Counted from the first letter of the stretch, positions 1 to 9,167 are shown. The stretch: DNA of 64,000 bases from Microbacterium limosum (GCF_036324365.1 NZ_CP137080.1:1550001-1614000), one strand, 5' to 3'. The notes: generated from the letters alone by a model not told the origin. Numbers and translations: made by a program.

Positions 1-48
1 CTTCTGCGAGCCGCGGTAGGTCTTGGTGACGTGTTCGAACCTGATCAT
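1..48 (-). CDS. ftsE: FtsE, cell-division ABC ATPase (N-terminal 16 codons only)
   Basis: Only the first codons are in the window. They read MIRFEHVTKTYRGSQK, the typical beginning of FtsE, the ATPase that works with FtsX to control peptidoglycan hydrolysis at the septum. An in-frame ATG two codons upstream (to 54) is also possible. The gene follows prfB on the same strand, which is the usual actinobacterial order prfB-ftsE-ftsX-smpB. The rest lies to the left of the window. Confidence 0.8.
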   Translation of the reverse strand, partial: MIRFEHVTKTYRGSQK

Positions 49-114
49 GGCCATCCGAGCCTAAGCGTGTCGCGGGGGATGCCCCTCAGCGACACCCGGC
101 TGGCGGCATCCGGA

Positions 115-1224
115 TCAGTCGTCGTCCTTGCGCTTGCGCCAGCGGATGCCCGCGGCGATGAAGCCGTCGAGGTCGCCGTCGAACACGACGGCGGGGTTGC
201 CGACCTCGTGTCCCGTGCGCAGGTCCTTCACGAGCTGCTGGCCGTAGAGGAAGTACGAGCGCATCTGGTCGCCCCAGCTGGCCGTGATGACGCCCGCGAG
301 CTCCTTCTTCTTCGCCGCCTCCTCCTCGCGCTTGAGCAGCAGGAGCCGGGTCTGCAGCACGCGCATGGCGGCGGCGCGGTTCTGGATCTGCGACTTCTCG
401 TTCTGCATCGAGACCACGATTCCCGTGGGGAGGTGGGTCAGGCGCACGGCGGAGTCGGTCGTGTTGACCGACTGTCCGCCGGGGCCCGACGAGCGGAAGA
501 CGTCGACGCGGATGTCGCCCTCGGGGATGTCGACCTCGACGGCCTCCTCCATGACGGGGATCACCTCGACGGCGGCGAAGGACGTCTGGCGCTTGTCGGC
601 CGAGCCGAATGGGCTGATGCGAGCCAGTCGGTGGGTGCCGGCCTCGACCGAGAGCGTTCCGTAGGCGTAGGGGGCATCGACCTCGAACGTGGCCGACTTG
701 ATGCCCGCGCCCTCGGCGTAGGAGGTGTCCATGACCTTGACGGGATACTTGTGGCGCTCGGCCCAGCGCAGATACATGCGCATGAGCATCTCGGCGAAGT
801 CGGTCGCGTCGTCGCCGCCGGCGCCCGAGCGGATCGTCACGACGGCCGAGCGGGAGTCGTACTCGCCGTCGAGCAGGGTCTGCACCTCGAGCTGGCCGAT
901 CGCCTCGCCGAGGGCGGCGAGCTCGCGGCGCGCCTCGTCGGCTGACTCCTCGTCCTCCATCTCGCGAGCGAGCTCGACGAGCACCTCGAGGTCGTCGAGG
1001 CGACGCTCGATGGCGTCGACGCGCGCGAGGTCGGATTGGCTGTGGCTCAGCGCGCTCGTCACCTTCTGGGCGGCCTCGGGGTCGTCCCACAGGTCGGGAG
1101 CCCCCGCCTGCTCGCTCAGGCGAGCGATGTCGGCACGCAGGCCGTCGACGTCGACGACGGCGCGGATGTCGGAGAAGGTGGAGCGCAGCGCCTGGATGTC
1201 GGCGGACAGATCGAGTTCGAGCAT
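115..1224 (-). CDS. prfB: Peptide chain release factor 2
   Basis: 369 residues, normal for RF2, which releases the peptide at UGA and UAA codons. The stop-codon-reading tripeptide SPF is seen in [11 protein letters not shown], and the hydrolysis motif GGQ in [10 protein letters not shown]. The N-terminal coiled-coil domain is complete. I chose the ATG giving [14 protein letters not shown] because this matches family starts; the open frame extends 35 codons further upstream without similarity. The frame is continuous through the region where many bacteria carry the autoregulatory +1 frameshift, so that control is absent here. The start codon overlaps the start of the divergent transporter gene. 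Confidence 0.96.
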   Translation of the reverse strand: MLELDLSADIQALRSTFSDIRAVVDVDGLRADIARLSEQAGAPDLWDDPEAAQKVTSALSHSQSDLARVDAIERRLDDLEVLVELAREMEDEESADEARRELAALGEAIGQLEVQTLLDGEYDSRSAVVTIRSGAGGDDATDFAEMLMRMYLRWAERHKYPVKVMDTSYAEGAGIKSATFEVDAPYAYGTLSVEAGTHRLARISPFGSADKRQTSFAAVEVIPVMEEAVEVDIPEGDIRVDVFRSSGPGGQSVNTTDSAVRLTHLPTGIVVSMQNEKSQIQNRAAAMRVLQTRLLLLKREEEAAKKKELAGVITASWGDQMRSYFLYGQQLVKDLRTGHEVGNPAVVFDGDLDGFIAAGIRWRKRKDDD

Positions 1225-2578
1225 GACAGTCCAGACTAACGTGGATACGGTGACCCGATCCCCCGTCTCCCCCGCCGACGCCGGCGACAGGGCTCGGATC
1301 GGGGCGGTCGTCGGCCGCCTCGCCCCCATGATCTACGGCCCCACGGTGCTCTTCGCGTTCGGCGAGGGGGCCGTGCTGCCGCTGCTGCCGGTGATGGCAG
1401 CTCGGCTGGGCGCCGACATCGCCGTCGCCGGCCTCGTCGCCTCGGCGCTCGTCGTCGGCCAGCTCGTGGGCAACATCCCCGCCGGCTGGGCAGTGGCGCG
1501 GTTCGGTGAGCGCGCGACGATGGCGGCGGCCGGAGTGGTGGCGCTCGCCGGCGTGGCGGGACTGCTCTGGGCGCCGAACATCGGCGTGCTCGCGGCATCC
1601 GTGCTCATCGTGGGTTTCTGCGCCGCGGCGTTCGGCCTCGCGCGCCACTCGTTCATGGCGACGCGGGTGCCGCTGGTGTTCCGCGCCCGCGCGCTATCGC
1701 TGCTGGGCGGAACGTTCCGGCTCGGGCTGTTCGCCGGCCCGTTCGCGGCGGCCGCCCTGCTGCTGCTCTTCGACGACGAGCGCGCCGCCGTCTGGTTCTT
1801 CGGCGTGTGTCTCATCGCGTGCGTGCTGCTCGTCCTGCTGGGTCCCGATCCGGAAGCGCAGCTCGCCGCGCGCAGCACAGCCACCCCGCCCGCCGGGCAC
1901 TCCCGCTACTCCCGTCACGCCGATGGCGGCGAGGACTCGGGCGAGCCGGTCACGGGATCGATCCCCACGCAGTCGCGCGCCGGGGTGTTCCGCACCATGT
2001 GGGCGCATCGCGACGTGCTGGCGCGCCTGGGGCTCGCGGCGGCGTCGGTGTCGGCGGTGCGCTCGGCGCGCCAGCTGGTGCTGCCCCTGTGGGGCGTCTC
2101 GATCGGGCTGGACGCCGCGACGATCGCCCTCGTCGTCGGCATCTCGGGCGCGATCGACTTCGCCCTGTTCTACGCGAGCGGCCAGGTGATGGACCGCTTC
2201 GGCCGCCTGTGGGCCGCCCTCCCGGCGATGACGCTCATGGGCCTCGGCTTCCTGGCGCTGTCGGCCACGCACGATCTCGCCGACGCCGACGTCTGGTTCG
2301 CCGTCTTCGCGATGGTCGTGAGCGTCGGCAACGGGCTCTCCAGCGGCATCCTGCTCACCCTCGGGGCCGACACCGCGCCGCCCGCGAATCCGGCGCCCTA
2401 CCTCGGGTCGTGGCGGACCCTGACGGATGCCGGGGGCGCCGCGACGCCGCTGCTCGTCTCCGGGGTGACGGCGGTGTGGTCGATCTCGGGCGCCGTCGCG
2501 CTCGTGGGGGTCATCGGGCTCGTCGGGGCCGTCGCGCTGACGCGCTTCATCCCGCGGTTCTCGCCGCGGCGCGGCTGA
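1223..2578 (+). CDS. MFS transporter
   Basis: About 451 residues from ATG 1223 with roughly twelve hydrophobic segments, organised as two halves around a polar loop ([16 protein letters not shown]...). The conserved MFS loop 2-3 motif appears as [12 protein letters not shown] and its counterpart in the second half as [13 protein letters not shown]. Such proteins are secondary transporters, often drug or metabolite exporters; the substrate cannot be read from the sequence. GTG codons at 1241 and 1250 are alternative starts. The ATG overlaps the prfB start by two bases on the other strand, so one of the downstream GTGs, or leaderless translation, is plausible. Confidence 0.85.
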   Translation: MTVQTNVDTVTRSPVSPADAGDRARIGAVVGRLAPMIYGPTVLFAFGEGAVLPLLPVMAARLGADIAVAGLVASALVVGQLVGNIPAGWAVARFGERATMAAAGVVALAGVAGLLWAPNIGVLAASVLIVGFCAAAFGLARHSFMATRVPLVFRARALSLLGGTFRLGLFAGPFAAAALLLLFDDERAAVWFFGVCLIACVLLVLLGPDPEAQLAARSTATPPAGHSRYSRHADGGEDSGEPVTGSIPTQSRAGVFRTMWAHRDVLARLGLAAASVSAVRSARQLVLPLWGVSIGLDAATIALVVGISGAIDFALFYASGQVMDRFGRLWAALPAMTLMGLGFLALSATHDLADADVWFAVFAMVVSVGNGLSSGILLTLGADTAPPANPAPYLGSWRTLTDAGGAATPLLVSGVTAVWSISGAVALVGVIGLVGAVALTRFIPRFSPRRG

Positions 2579-2597
2579 GGCCGCCGCACGGGCGCGG

Positions 2598-3044
2598 TCA
2601 CCGCGCCGCGGTGCGGCTCGTCGCCGTGGACTCGAGCGCCACGCCGCCCGGGACGAACACGCTGAAGACCACCGGATGCCACGTGTCCGACACCGTCACG
2701 CGTGCCGACACGCCGTCCGGCGTCCACGCCCGCACGAGCCGCGCCGCGCGTCCGTGCGCGTCGACGATCGACGCCGCCTGCCCACGCACTCCCCCGTCGT
2801 GCAGCACCGCTCGGGGCACACCGTCCCAGAGCACGAGGTCGAACCCGTCCGCCGCCGCGAGGGCCGCGGCGTCCGCGATCGCGTCCACCCGCTTCTGGGC
2901 GAGGTAGAGGCTCGTGGCGTTCAGGCACACGAGCACGACGGCGATCGTGAGGAGGGCGTACCCGAGAGTCAGCAGCATGACCGAGCCCCCTTCGTCCCGC
3001 CTGCACGCGCGGACGCGCCCCGGTCGGTCTGAGCGACCCGTCAC
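2598..3044 (-). CDS. TadE-like protein of the helicase/secretion neighbourhood (Rv3654c type)
   Basis: 148 residues. A basic, Arg-rich leader is followed by a hydrophobic helix (MLLTLGYALLTIAVVLVCLNATSLYLAQ, about residues 23-50) and the segment RVDAIADAAALAAADG, which is characteristic of TadE/TadG-type pseudopilins. The body is a small secreted domain. This is the last gene of the Tad-like operon. Its GTG start overlaps the previous stop (GTGA), which suggests translational coupling. Known of the family: minor pilin-like proteins of the Flp/Tad system. The exact role is unknown. Confidence 0.72.
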   Translation of the reverse strand: MTGRSDRPGRVRACRRDEGGSVMLLTLGYALLTIAVVLVCLNATSLYLAQKRVDAIADAAALAAADGFDLVLWDGVPRAVLHDGGVRGQAASIVDAHGRAARLVRAWTPDGVSARVTVSDTWHPVVFSVFVPGGVALESTATSRTAAR

Positions 3045-3496
3045 GAGGCACCCCAGAACCGAGAGACCTTCTGCATCGCCGTGGCCTCCACGGGCAGCGA
3101 GACGATGCGCTCCAGCCCGAAGACCGGAGGCACGAGCGGCAGCGCGACCCGCGTTCGCACGTCCACACGCACCGTCGCCCCCGCGGCGGGGCAGGGCGCG
3201 GCGGGCTCGCAGGAGATCGAGAGGACGACGGCGGAGGCATCCATTCCGTACTCCCTCGCGGTCGTCGCGAGCACCGCTCCCGCGCGGGCGTCGGCGGAGC
3301 GGATGCCGTCGGCCTGCGCGATCGCCCGGGCGACGTGCCGGGCGGCGGATTCGGCTCCGAGCGCATGCGCCTGCAGGGTTGCGGCGGCGAGCACCAAGTA
3401 CACCAGCGGCACGAGCAGGAGAAGGCCCACGGCGATGAACTCCAGCGGCGCAGAGCCCGCGTCCGAGGAATCAGTCGAAGCTTTCGAGCGGCGCAT
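3041..3496 (-). CDS. TadE-family pseudopilin
   Basis: 151 residues. Residues 15-45 hold the TadE signature: a small or acidic stretch, then APLEFIAVGLLLLVPLVYLVLA, with the Glu five residues after the processing region as in type IV pilin-like proteins. Two cysteines (CEPAAPC) in the C-terminal part could form a disulfide. It starts inside the end of the preceding TadE gene (26-bp overlap) and ends with a GTGA overlap to the next gene, so the three small genes form a tight unit. Confidence 0.75.
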   Translation of the reverse strand: MRRSKASTDSSDAGSAPLEFIAVGLLLLVPLVYLVLAAATLQAHALGAESAARHVARAIAQADGIRSADARAGAVLATTAREYGMDASAVVLSISCEPAAPCPAAGATVRVDVRTRVALPLVPPVFGLERIVSLPVEATAMQKVSRFWGAS

Positions 3497-3875
3497 GCGC
3501 CTGCACCTCCATGCCGGCAGCCGGGCCCAGCAACCCCACGAGCGGCAGGCGCGCCCGGACGGTCACCCGCACGGTCGGGTACCCGAGCTCGCCGCTGCGC
3601 TGCGCGCTCACCTCCTGCGCGAACGACTCGCCGACCGCCCGCCCGATCAGCTCGCGCGTGCGCTGCGCGCCCTCGGCGGGTGACGCATCCGCGAGCGCGC
3701 CGCGGTGCGCGCCCTCGACCGCCGCGTCGTGCACGACGTTGCGGACGTACACGGCCACGCCCAGCTGGATCACCCCGAGCGTCAGGAAGGTCAGCAGCAG
3801 CCCTACCAGGACGAACTCGACGGCCGCGGCCCCGGCATCCTCTGACGTGCGCGCGGAAGGCGGGGCGATGGCCAT
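3471..3875 (-). CDS. TadE-family pseudopilin
   Basis: 134 residues with the TadE motif AAAVEFVLVGLLLTFLTLG near residues 15-34 and the following amphipathic helix (GVAVYVRNVVHDAAVEGAHR). Such proteins are processed by a TadV-type prepilin peptidase and act as minor pilins in Flp pilus assembly. No peptidase gene is seen in this window. It lies eight bases after the DUF4244 small pilin gene and overlaps the next TadE gene. Confidence 0.78.
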   Translation of the reverse strand: MAIAPPSARTSEDAGAAAVEFVLVGLLLTFLTLGVIQLGVAVYVRNVVHDAAVEGAHRGALADASPAEGAQRTRELIGRAVGESFAQEVSAQRSGELGYPTVRVTVRARLPLVGLLGPAAGMEVQAHAPLESFD

Positions 3876-3883
3876 GAGCGCGG

Positions 3884-4108
3884 TCAGAACCCCGCCACGC
3901 GGGAGATGGCCTGTTCGAACAGGGCGCCGAGGGCGGGCCCCGCGAGCGCCCAGATCACGACGACGAGCCCCGCGGTCATCAGCGTTATCAGCACCCAGCC
4001 GGGCACGTCGCCGCGCTCTTCGGATGCCGCGGCACGCACCCGCGCCTCGAGCAGCCGCAGGGTGCGCGTCAGCCGCGACGGGCGGACGCGGGGAGCGGGT
4101 TCGGTCAT
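3884..4108 (-). CDS. Flp-like small pilin, DUF4244 type (Rv3656c-like)
   Basis: 74 residues from the ATG giving MTEPAPRVRPSR. The first half is basic, followed by EERGDVPGWVLITLMTAGLVVVIWALAGPALGALF, a cleavage-region-plus-hydrophobic-helix layout typical of Flp major pilins. The upstream open frame (24 more codons) carries no similarity. The position between the TadC-like gene and the TadE genes matches the mycobacterial locus, where this gene encodes the candidate major pilin. A ribosome site (AGAAAGGAACC) lies just upstream. Confidence 0.75.
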   Translation of the reverse strand: MTEPAPRVRPSRLTRTLRLLEARVRAAASEERGDVPGWVLITLMTAGLVVVIWALAGPALGALFEQAISRVAGF

Positions 4109-4148
4109 GAGGGTTCCTTTCTGAACGGAGCGATCCGACCGGCGGGCA

Positions 4149-5099
4149 TCAGCCGACGCCGAGCCTGAGCAGCACCACACCCGGAAAGACGGCGTAGATG
4201 ACGGACAGGGGAAGGATGAGGAAGACGAGAGGGAAGAGCATGGCGATCTCCGCGCGGCCCGCCCGCTCGATCAGCGCACGCCGGAAGTCCTCGCGCGCGT
4301 CGTGCGCCTGCGCATGGAGCACCTCCGCCACCGGCGCGCCGCGCTCCAGCGCCGCCACGAGCTGGTCGGTAGCACGCGTCAGCGGGGGCAGCGACGCCCG
4401 TTCGGTCAGGGCCCGCAGCGCGGTGGTGAGCGAGGAGCCGGTGTCGACATCGAACACGACACGCCGAAGTTCAGCGCTGAGCTCACCGGAGCCGGATGCC
4501 GCGACGCGGCGCAGCGCATCGCGGAGACCCTCGCCCGCCGACAGCGACAGGCTCAGCAGCTCCAGCACCGTCGGCAGCTCCTCCCTCATGCGCTGACCGC
4601 GACGCCGCGCGGCGCGCTGAAGCTCGGCATCGCACAGGACGACGGCGATCATCGCGGTCACGGCGGGGAGCACGGCGAGCCCGGGGAATCCGCGTCCCAT
4701 CAGCGCAAGCGCCACCCAGGCAGCGGCTCCCACGAGCAGCCCTGCCAGCCCCCATGCGAGGCGCCGCGCACGGAACTCCGACACGCTCCGCTCCCTGCCC
4801 GCCTGCCCGAGGCGCCGGGCGAGCACGGCGGGATCTCCCAACGCGGCGCCCCCGCGATCGGAGAGTGCCCGAAGCAGGCCGCGAAGCGTGGGAGGCGCGT
4901 CGCCGGGCCACCCGCCGGCGCTCTCCCACGGCGTCGTCCCGAGCGCATCGCCGATGTCACGGATGTAGCGGGCGACTCGTATCTGCAACGCGGGCGCACG
5001 CCAGCGCGGCACCGCCGCGACGATGCACCACAGGCCTGCGCCGAGCGCCGCTCCGAGCGGCAGCGCCCAGACCGCGGAAGTCGGGATGCCGAGGGTCAC
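4149..5099 (-). CDS. tadC: TadC-like membrane protein (type II secretion F domain)
   Basis: 316 residues from a GTG that overlaps the TadB stop (GTGA). Hydrophobic segments occur near the N-terminus (WALPLGAALGAGLWCIVAAV), in the middle (two helices around residues 120-160) and at the C-terminus (IAMLFPLVFLILPLSVIYAVFPGVVLL). A cytoplasmic GspF-type domain (LPTVLELLSLSLSAGEGL) lies between them. TadB and TadC form the inner-membrane platform that the TadA ATPase drives. Order and overlap support one operon. Confidence 0.83.
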   Translation of the reverse strand: MTLGIPTSAVWALPLGAALGAGLWCIVAAVPRWRAPALQIRVARYIRDIGDALGTTPWESAGGWPGDAPPTLRGLLRALSDRGGAALGDPAVLARRLGQAGRERSVSEFRARRLAWGLAGLLVGAAAWVALALMGRGFPGLAVLPAVTAMIAVVLCDAELQRAARRRGQRMREELPTVLELLSLSLSAGEGLRDALRRVAASGSGELSAELRRVVFDVDTGSSLTTALRALTERASLPPLTRATDQLVAALERGAPVAEVLHAQAHDAREDFRRALIERAGRAEIAMLFPLVFLILPLSVIYAVFPGVVLLRLGVG

Positions 5100-5950
5100 G
5101 CGAACCACCTCGCCTGCTCGGGCAGGCGGCCCAGCCGCAGCATGAGCCGGTACGCGACCACCGACACGGCCGCGCCGCCCAGCACGAGCAGGATCCCCTC
5201 GGGGCTCGAGTACGCGCGGGCCCCCTCGGGCCGGGAGGCCAGCAGGACGAGCACGACCCACGGTGCGATCACCCCCAGCGCGGCGGCGGCACGCACCCAG
5301 GACTGCCGGGCATCCACCTCGGCGCGCAGCGCGGCCTCCTCCCTCACCGACGACGCAAGGGCGCGCAACACCGTGCCGAGCTTCGTCCCGCCCACCTGTC
5401 GGGCCATCCGCAGCGTCTCGATGATCCGATCCGCGACCGGATCGGCGAGTGCCGTCTTGAGACGCACGAGGCTCGAGTCGCCGTTGCCCGAGGCCGCCAT
5501 GTCGAGCGCGAAGCGGGCGAATGCGGGGCGGAGCACCTCCGGGCCTGTCGCCTGGAGCGCGGAGACGGCGTCGGTCACCGAAAGCCCGGCCCGCACGCCC
5601 GCGACGATGTGCTCGCAGACATCGGGCCACACGGCCCGTCGCCGGCGCCGCCGCGCCGCGCGCCGGGCGCGCAGCCACGCGTACGGCGCGACCGCCCCCG
5701 CGCACCCCGCCGTGACCGCGACGATCGCCACCCCCAGCACTGCGGCGGCGAGGACTCCCGCCAGCGCACCGACCGCCAGTGACGCGGCCACCAGCACCCG
5801 CACGCGCACATGCGCTAGCCCTGCCTCGTCCAGTAGGCGCCCGAGCCGCCCTCGACCGGCGTCGTGGCGATCCGACCGGCGGGGCCACAGCCACGGTGCT
5901 GTCACGAGGAGCGCACCGACAGCGAGCAGGCCGCCCCACACGGCCGTCAT
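5096..5950 (-). CDS. tadB: TadB-like membrane protein (type II secretion F domain)
   Basis: 284 residues. There are N-terminal hydrophobic segments (WGGLLAVGALLVTAPWLW; VLVAASLAVGALAGVLAAAVLG) and a GspF-type cytoplasmic domain with VCEHIVAGVRAGLSVTDAVSAL and MARQVGGTKLGTVLRALASSV. Two C-terminal membrane helices follow. It starts with an ATGA overlap to the TadA stop and ends with a GTGA overlap to TadC, so the three are translationally coupled. It is a platform component of the Flp/Tad apparatus. Confidence 0.85.
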   Translation of the reverse strand: MTAVWGGLLAVGALLVTAPWLWPRRSDRHDAGRGRLGRLLDEAGLAHVRVRVLVAASLAVGALAGVLAAAVLGVAIVAVTAGCAGAVAPYAWLRARRAARRRRRRAVWPDVCEHIVAGVRAGLSVTDAVSALQATGPEVLRPAFARFALDMAASGNGDSSLVRLKTALADPVADRIIETLRMARQVGGTKLGTVLRALASSVREEAALRAEVDARQSWVRAAAALGVIAPWVVLVLLASRPEGARAYSSPEGILLVLGGAAVSVVAYRLMLRLGRLPEQARWFA

Positions 5951-7092
5951 GCGACCACCTCGATGTCCGCCCGGCCGTCGCGGATCTCGCCCGTCGGGCG
6001 GACGATCTCGGTCACCCGCCGGGAGCCGCCCGGCAGCCGCGTGCAGTGCACGACCAGATCCAGTGCACGGGCGATCGCCGGGAGCGTGAAGGAGGCGTCG
6101 ATGTTCCTGCCCGCCAGGAGCGGGAGCGCGGCGAGCTTGTCGATGGCGTCGGCCGCGGAGTTGGCATGGATCGACGCGAGACAGGGCAGGCCCGTGTTCA
6201 GGGCGAGGACGAGGTCGAGGGCCTCGGCATCCCGCACCTCGCCGACGACGAGCCGGTCCGGTCGCATCCGCAGCGCCTCCTTGATGAGCCGACGGAGCGT
6301 CACCTCGCCCGTTCCTTCGAGGTTCGCCACCCGTCCCTGCAGCGCGACGAGGTCGGGCGCGTCGACGGCCAGCTCGAACGTGTCCTCGACGGTGACGATG
6401 CGCCGGTGCGGCGCGCAGGCGGCCAGCAGGGCGCCGAGCAGGGTCGTCTTGCCCGCGTGCGTCGGCCCGGAGACGAGGATGCTGGCATCCGCCGCGACGG
6501 CGTGGTGAAGGATCTCGGCGTGCGCGGGGTCGAGCGATCCGAGAGCCACGAGCGCATCCAGGTCGCGCGATGCCGCGGGGAACTTCCGGATGTTCACCGC
6601 CCAGTGGCGACGCGTGATGTCGGGGATCACGACGTGCAGCCGCGAGCCGTCCGGCAGCGACGCATCCGCGAAGGGCTGGCTCAGGTCGACCCGTCGTCCG
6701 CTCGCGTGGAGCATCCGCTCGACGAGGTCGCGCACGCGCGCGTCATCCAGCCGGATCGGCAGCCTCTCGGCCACGCCGTCGCGCGCGGCGAAGACATCGC
6801 GCGGAGAGTTGATCCAGATCTCCTCTATACCCGGATCATCGAGGTAGCGCTGCAGCTCGCCGAATCCTCCGATACCCGCCAGCAGCTCCCGGACGAGCTC
6901 GTGCTCGTCCGCCACCGGCTCCCACCCCCGGGCATGCGCGATGTCGTTGTGACGACGCACCTCGGCCCGCGCGATCGCAGCGGCCGCTTCCGGCTCCTGT
7001 GCCGGATCGACCGACTCCCCCCGCAGCCGGTCCCGTGTGCGCTCCAGCAGCACGACCCCGGAGGGCGAGGCGAGCAGGGCACGAGCAGACAC
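5947..7092 (-). CDS. tadA: TadA/CpaF-type secretion ATPase
   Basis: 381 residues. The N-terminal domain contains LLAGIGGFGELQRYLDDPGIEEIWINSP, a hallmark of the TadA/VirB11 group. The Walker A loop is GPTHAGKTT, slightly unusual because most members have GGTGSGKTT. The Asp box (VTVEDTFEL), Walker B (RLVVGEVRDAEALDL) and His box (CLASIHANSA) are all present. It powers Flp-like pilus assembly. The start is GTG; the nearest ATG is out of frame. It is first in the operon, and the Ssd/TadZ-like partner (Rv3660c) found upstream in mycobacteria is not present here. Confidence 0.92.
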   Translation of the reverse strand: MSARALLASPSGVVLLERTRDRLRGESVDPAQEPEAAAAIARAEVRRHNDIAHARGWEPVADEHELVRELLAGIGGFGELQRYLDDPGIEEIWINSPRDVFAARDGVAERLPIRLDDARVRDLVERMLHASGRRVDLSQPFADASLPDGSRLHVVIPDITRRHWAVNIRKFPAASRDLDALVALGSLDPAHAEILHHAVAADASILVSGPTHAGKTTLLGALLAACAPHRRIVTVEDTFELAVDAPDLVALQGRVANLEGTGEVTLRRLIKEALRMRPDRLVVGEVRDAEALDLVLALNTGLPCLASIHANSAADAIDKLAALPLLAGRNIDASFTLPAIARALDLVVHCTRLPGGSRRVTEIVRPTGEIRDGRADIEVVA

Positions 7093-7190
7093 GAGGTCAT
7101 CCTGCCCAAACCTCGGCCCGGGCCTCGCAAGTTATCCACAGCCGCCGAACCCGGACGGGGCGGGAGGCTCCCGTTAGAATGAGCGCACCC

Positions 7191-7272
7191 GCGGGAGTGG
7201 TGAAATTGGCAGACACGCAGGATTTAGGTTCCTGTGCCTCCGGGCGTGTGGGTTCAAGTCCCACCTTCCGCA
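7191..7272 (+). tRNA. tRNA-Leu (anticodon TAG)
   Basis: Acceptor arm GCGGGAG pairs with CTTCCGC (one G-T pair). The anticodon arm is CAGGA-TTTAGGT-TCCTG, giving anticodon TAG. A long variable arm (GTGCCTCCGGGCGTGT) and the T arm GTGGG-TTCAAGT-CCCAC follow, with discriminator A at 7272. The variable arm identifies a class II tRNA. CCA is not encoded. Confidence 0.93.
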
Positions 7273-7336
7273 CGCGGCCGCCGACGATGGCACCCGCATC
7301 ACATAGCCACCCGCCCAGCACCGACGGGAACATCAC

Positions 7337-8128
7337 GTGCAGCCTGCAGCCCTCATCCCCTGGCTCGACCCCGCCGCCATCATCGAGTGGGCTGGGCCCT
7401 GGGCCCTCGTCGTGGTCTGCTTCATCGTCTTCGCCGAGACGGGGTTGCTGGTCGGTTTCCTGCTGCCGGGCGACACGCTCCTCATCATCGCCGGGCTGCT
7501 CTCGCACTCCACCTCCATCGCTCCCAACGGCGTCTTCGGGCTCAGCGCCTGGTGGGTCGCGCTCCTCATCGGCGTCTCCGCGTTCGTCGGCGGCGAAGTC
7601 GGATACCTCATCGGGCACAAGGCCGGCCCGGCGGTGTTCGAACGCAAGGAATCCGGCCTGTTCAGCGTCAAGAACGTCGAGCGCACCAACGCGTTCTTCG
7701 AGCGCTTCGGCGGGCTGACGATCATCCTCGCCCGGTTCGTGCCGATCGTGCGCACCTTCGCACCCGTCGCCGCCGGCGTCGGCCACATGCACAAGGGCAA
7801 GTACACCCTCTACAACCTCATCGGCGCCGTGCTCTGGGGCTTCGGCCTGACGATGTTCGGCTACCTCATCGGGTACATCCCCGGCGTTCGAGACATCGTC
7901 ACCGAGTACATCGACGTGATCCTGCTCGTCGCCGTCGGCGGCACCGCGGTCGTGACGCTCTGGCACTACCTCTCCGAGCGCCGCAAGGCGCGCCGCGCCG
8001 CCGAGGCCGGAGAGGACGTCGTGACCGACGACGCCGAGGCCCGCGAGCTCGTGCTCGACCCCGAGGTGTTCGACAAGGCCCCCGAGGTCGGCGACGAGGG
8101 CAAGGATCCCACGACGACCGACCGCTGA
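7337..8128 (+). CDS. DedA-family membrane protein
   Basis: 263 residues from GTG 7337. The DedA/SNARE-associated core is visible: an E-(X)-G-(X)n-LPG-D motif (FAETGLLVGFLLPGDTLL), a second motif with GHKAG, and FLARFVPIVRTFAPVAAG-like sequence (ILARFVPIVRTFAPVAAGVG) with conserved Arg residues. There are about five hydrophobic segments and a charged C-terminal tail rich in Glu/Asp/Arg (residues about 210-263). Members are thought to be proton-driven lipid (undecaprenyl phosphate or phospholipid) flippases; the substrate here is not known. Confidence 0.88.
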   Translation: MQPAALIPWLDPAAIIEWAGPWALVVVCFIVFAETGLLVGFLLPGDTLLIIAGLLSHSTSIAPNGVFGLSAWWVALLIGVSAFVGGEVGYLIGHKAGPAVFERKESGLFSVKNVERTNAFFERFGGLTIILARFVPIVRTFAPVAAGVGHMHKGKYTLYNLIGAVLWGFGLTMFGYLIGYIPGVRDIVTEYIDVILLVAVGGTAVVTLWHYLSERRKARRAAEAGEDVVTDDAEARELVLDPEVFDKAPEVGDEGKDPTTTDR

Positions 8129-8133
8129 CCCCT

Positions 8134-8151
8134 CCCGCCGGTCACGGCGGG
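8134..8151. terminator. Short GC-rich hairpin between convergent genes
   Basis: CCCGCCG, a four-base loop, then CGGCGGG: a perfect 7-bp stem in the 30-bp gap between the convergent DedA and Ku genes. It could stop transcription in both directions. No T-run follows, as is common in high-GC actinobacteria. Confidence 0.4.
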
Positions 8152-8158
8152 CGCGGAC

Positions 8159-9049
8159 TCACGACGCCTTCGACGCCTTCTTCTTGGGCTTTTCGGCCTT
8201 GGCCGACTTCCCGGACGACGAGTCGGATGCCGCGGCACCCTTACCCTCGCCCCGGGCCGCGCGGGAGCGCTCCACGCTCGCGCGCAGCGCCTCCATGAGG
8301 TCGATCACCTCGCCGCCCTTCTCGCCCTCCTCCTGCTCCCCGAAGGTCTCGGAGGTGTCGAGCGCATCGCCCCGCTCGAGCTTCGCCTCGATGAGCGTCC
8401 GCAGCTCGCGCTGGTACTCGTCGACGAACTGCCCGGGGTCGAAGTCGTCGGCGAAGCTGTCGACGAGGCTCGCCGAGAGCTCGAGCTCCTTCGCCGAGAT
8501 CTTCACGGGCTCGTCGAGCGCCGGGAACGCGACCTCGCGCACCTCGTCGGCCCACAGCAGCGTCTGTAGCACGAGCACGTCGCCGCGCACGCGCAGCGCC
8601 GCGAGGCGCGTCTTCTGGCGGAGCGTGAAACGCACGATGGCGGTGCGGTCGGTCTGCTCGAGCGTCTTGCGCAGCAGCACGTAGGCCTTCGGCGACGCCG
8701 AATCGGGTTCGAGGTAGTACGAGCGGTCGAGGATGATGGGATCGACCTGCTCGGAGGGCACGAACTCCACGACCTCGATCTCGCGGCTGCGCTCGGAGGG
8801 CAGCGCGTCGAAGTCCTCCTTGCCGAGCACGACCGTGCGCTCGCCGTCGTCGTAGGCGCGGTCGATGTCGGCGTAGGGAACCACCTCGCCGTCGATCTCG
8901 CAGATGCGCTGGTAGCGGATGCGTCCACCGTCCTTGCTGTGCACCTGATGCAGCGAGACGTCGTGATCCTCGGTCGCGGCGTAGACCTTGACCGGCACGT
9001 TGACGAGTCCGAACGCGATGGCGCCCTTCCAGATGGCTCTCACTCCCAC
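8159..9049 (-). CDS. ku: Non-homologous end-joining protein Ku
   Basis: 296 residues. Begins VGVRAIWKGAIAFGLVNVPVKVYAATEDHD, typical of bacterial Ku, with the beta-barrel core running to about residue 250. A lysine-rich tail (KSAKAEKPKKKASKAS) of the kind that binds DNA ends and LigD closes the protein. The GTG at 9049 (or 9043) was chosen by family alignment; the open frame extends 74 codons further without similarity. Ku holds double-strand ends for the neighbouring divergent LigD, and a 118-bp region separates the two starts. Confidence 0.95.
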   Translation of the reverse strand: MGVRAIWKGAIAFGLVNVPVKVYAATEDHDVSLHQVHSKDGGRIRYQRICEIDGEVVPYADIDRAYDDGERTVVLGKEDFDALPSERSREIEVVEFVPSEQVDPIILDRSYYLEPDSASPKAYVLLRKTLEQTDRTAIVRFTLRQKTRLAALRVRGDVLVLQTLLWADEVREVAFPALDEPVKISAKELELSASLVDSFADDFDPGQFVDEYQRELRTLIEAKLERGDALDTSETFGEQEEGEKGGEVIDLMEALRASVERSRAARGEGKGAAASDSSSGKSAKAEKPKKKASKAS

Positions 9050-9167
9050 AGTCAACCGCTTCCTTCCCCGCAAATCGAGCCCGACGGCATCCACCCCGCC
9101 TCGACGCCGAGGTGCACGGGGCCGCGGCGGCACGTCCGGCTGGGCCGCGGCCGGGTAGCGTGAGGGC

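Noticed and set aside
115..1224. Programmed +1 frameshift in prfB
   Set aside because: The frame is continuous from the start through the N-terminal domain, and no in-frame TGA slip site is seen.
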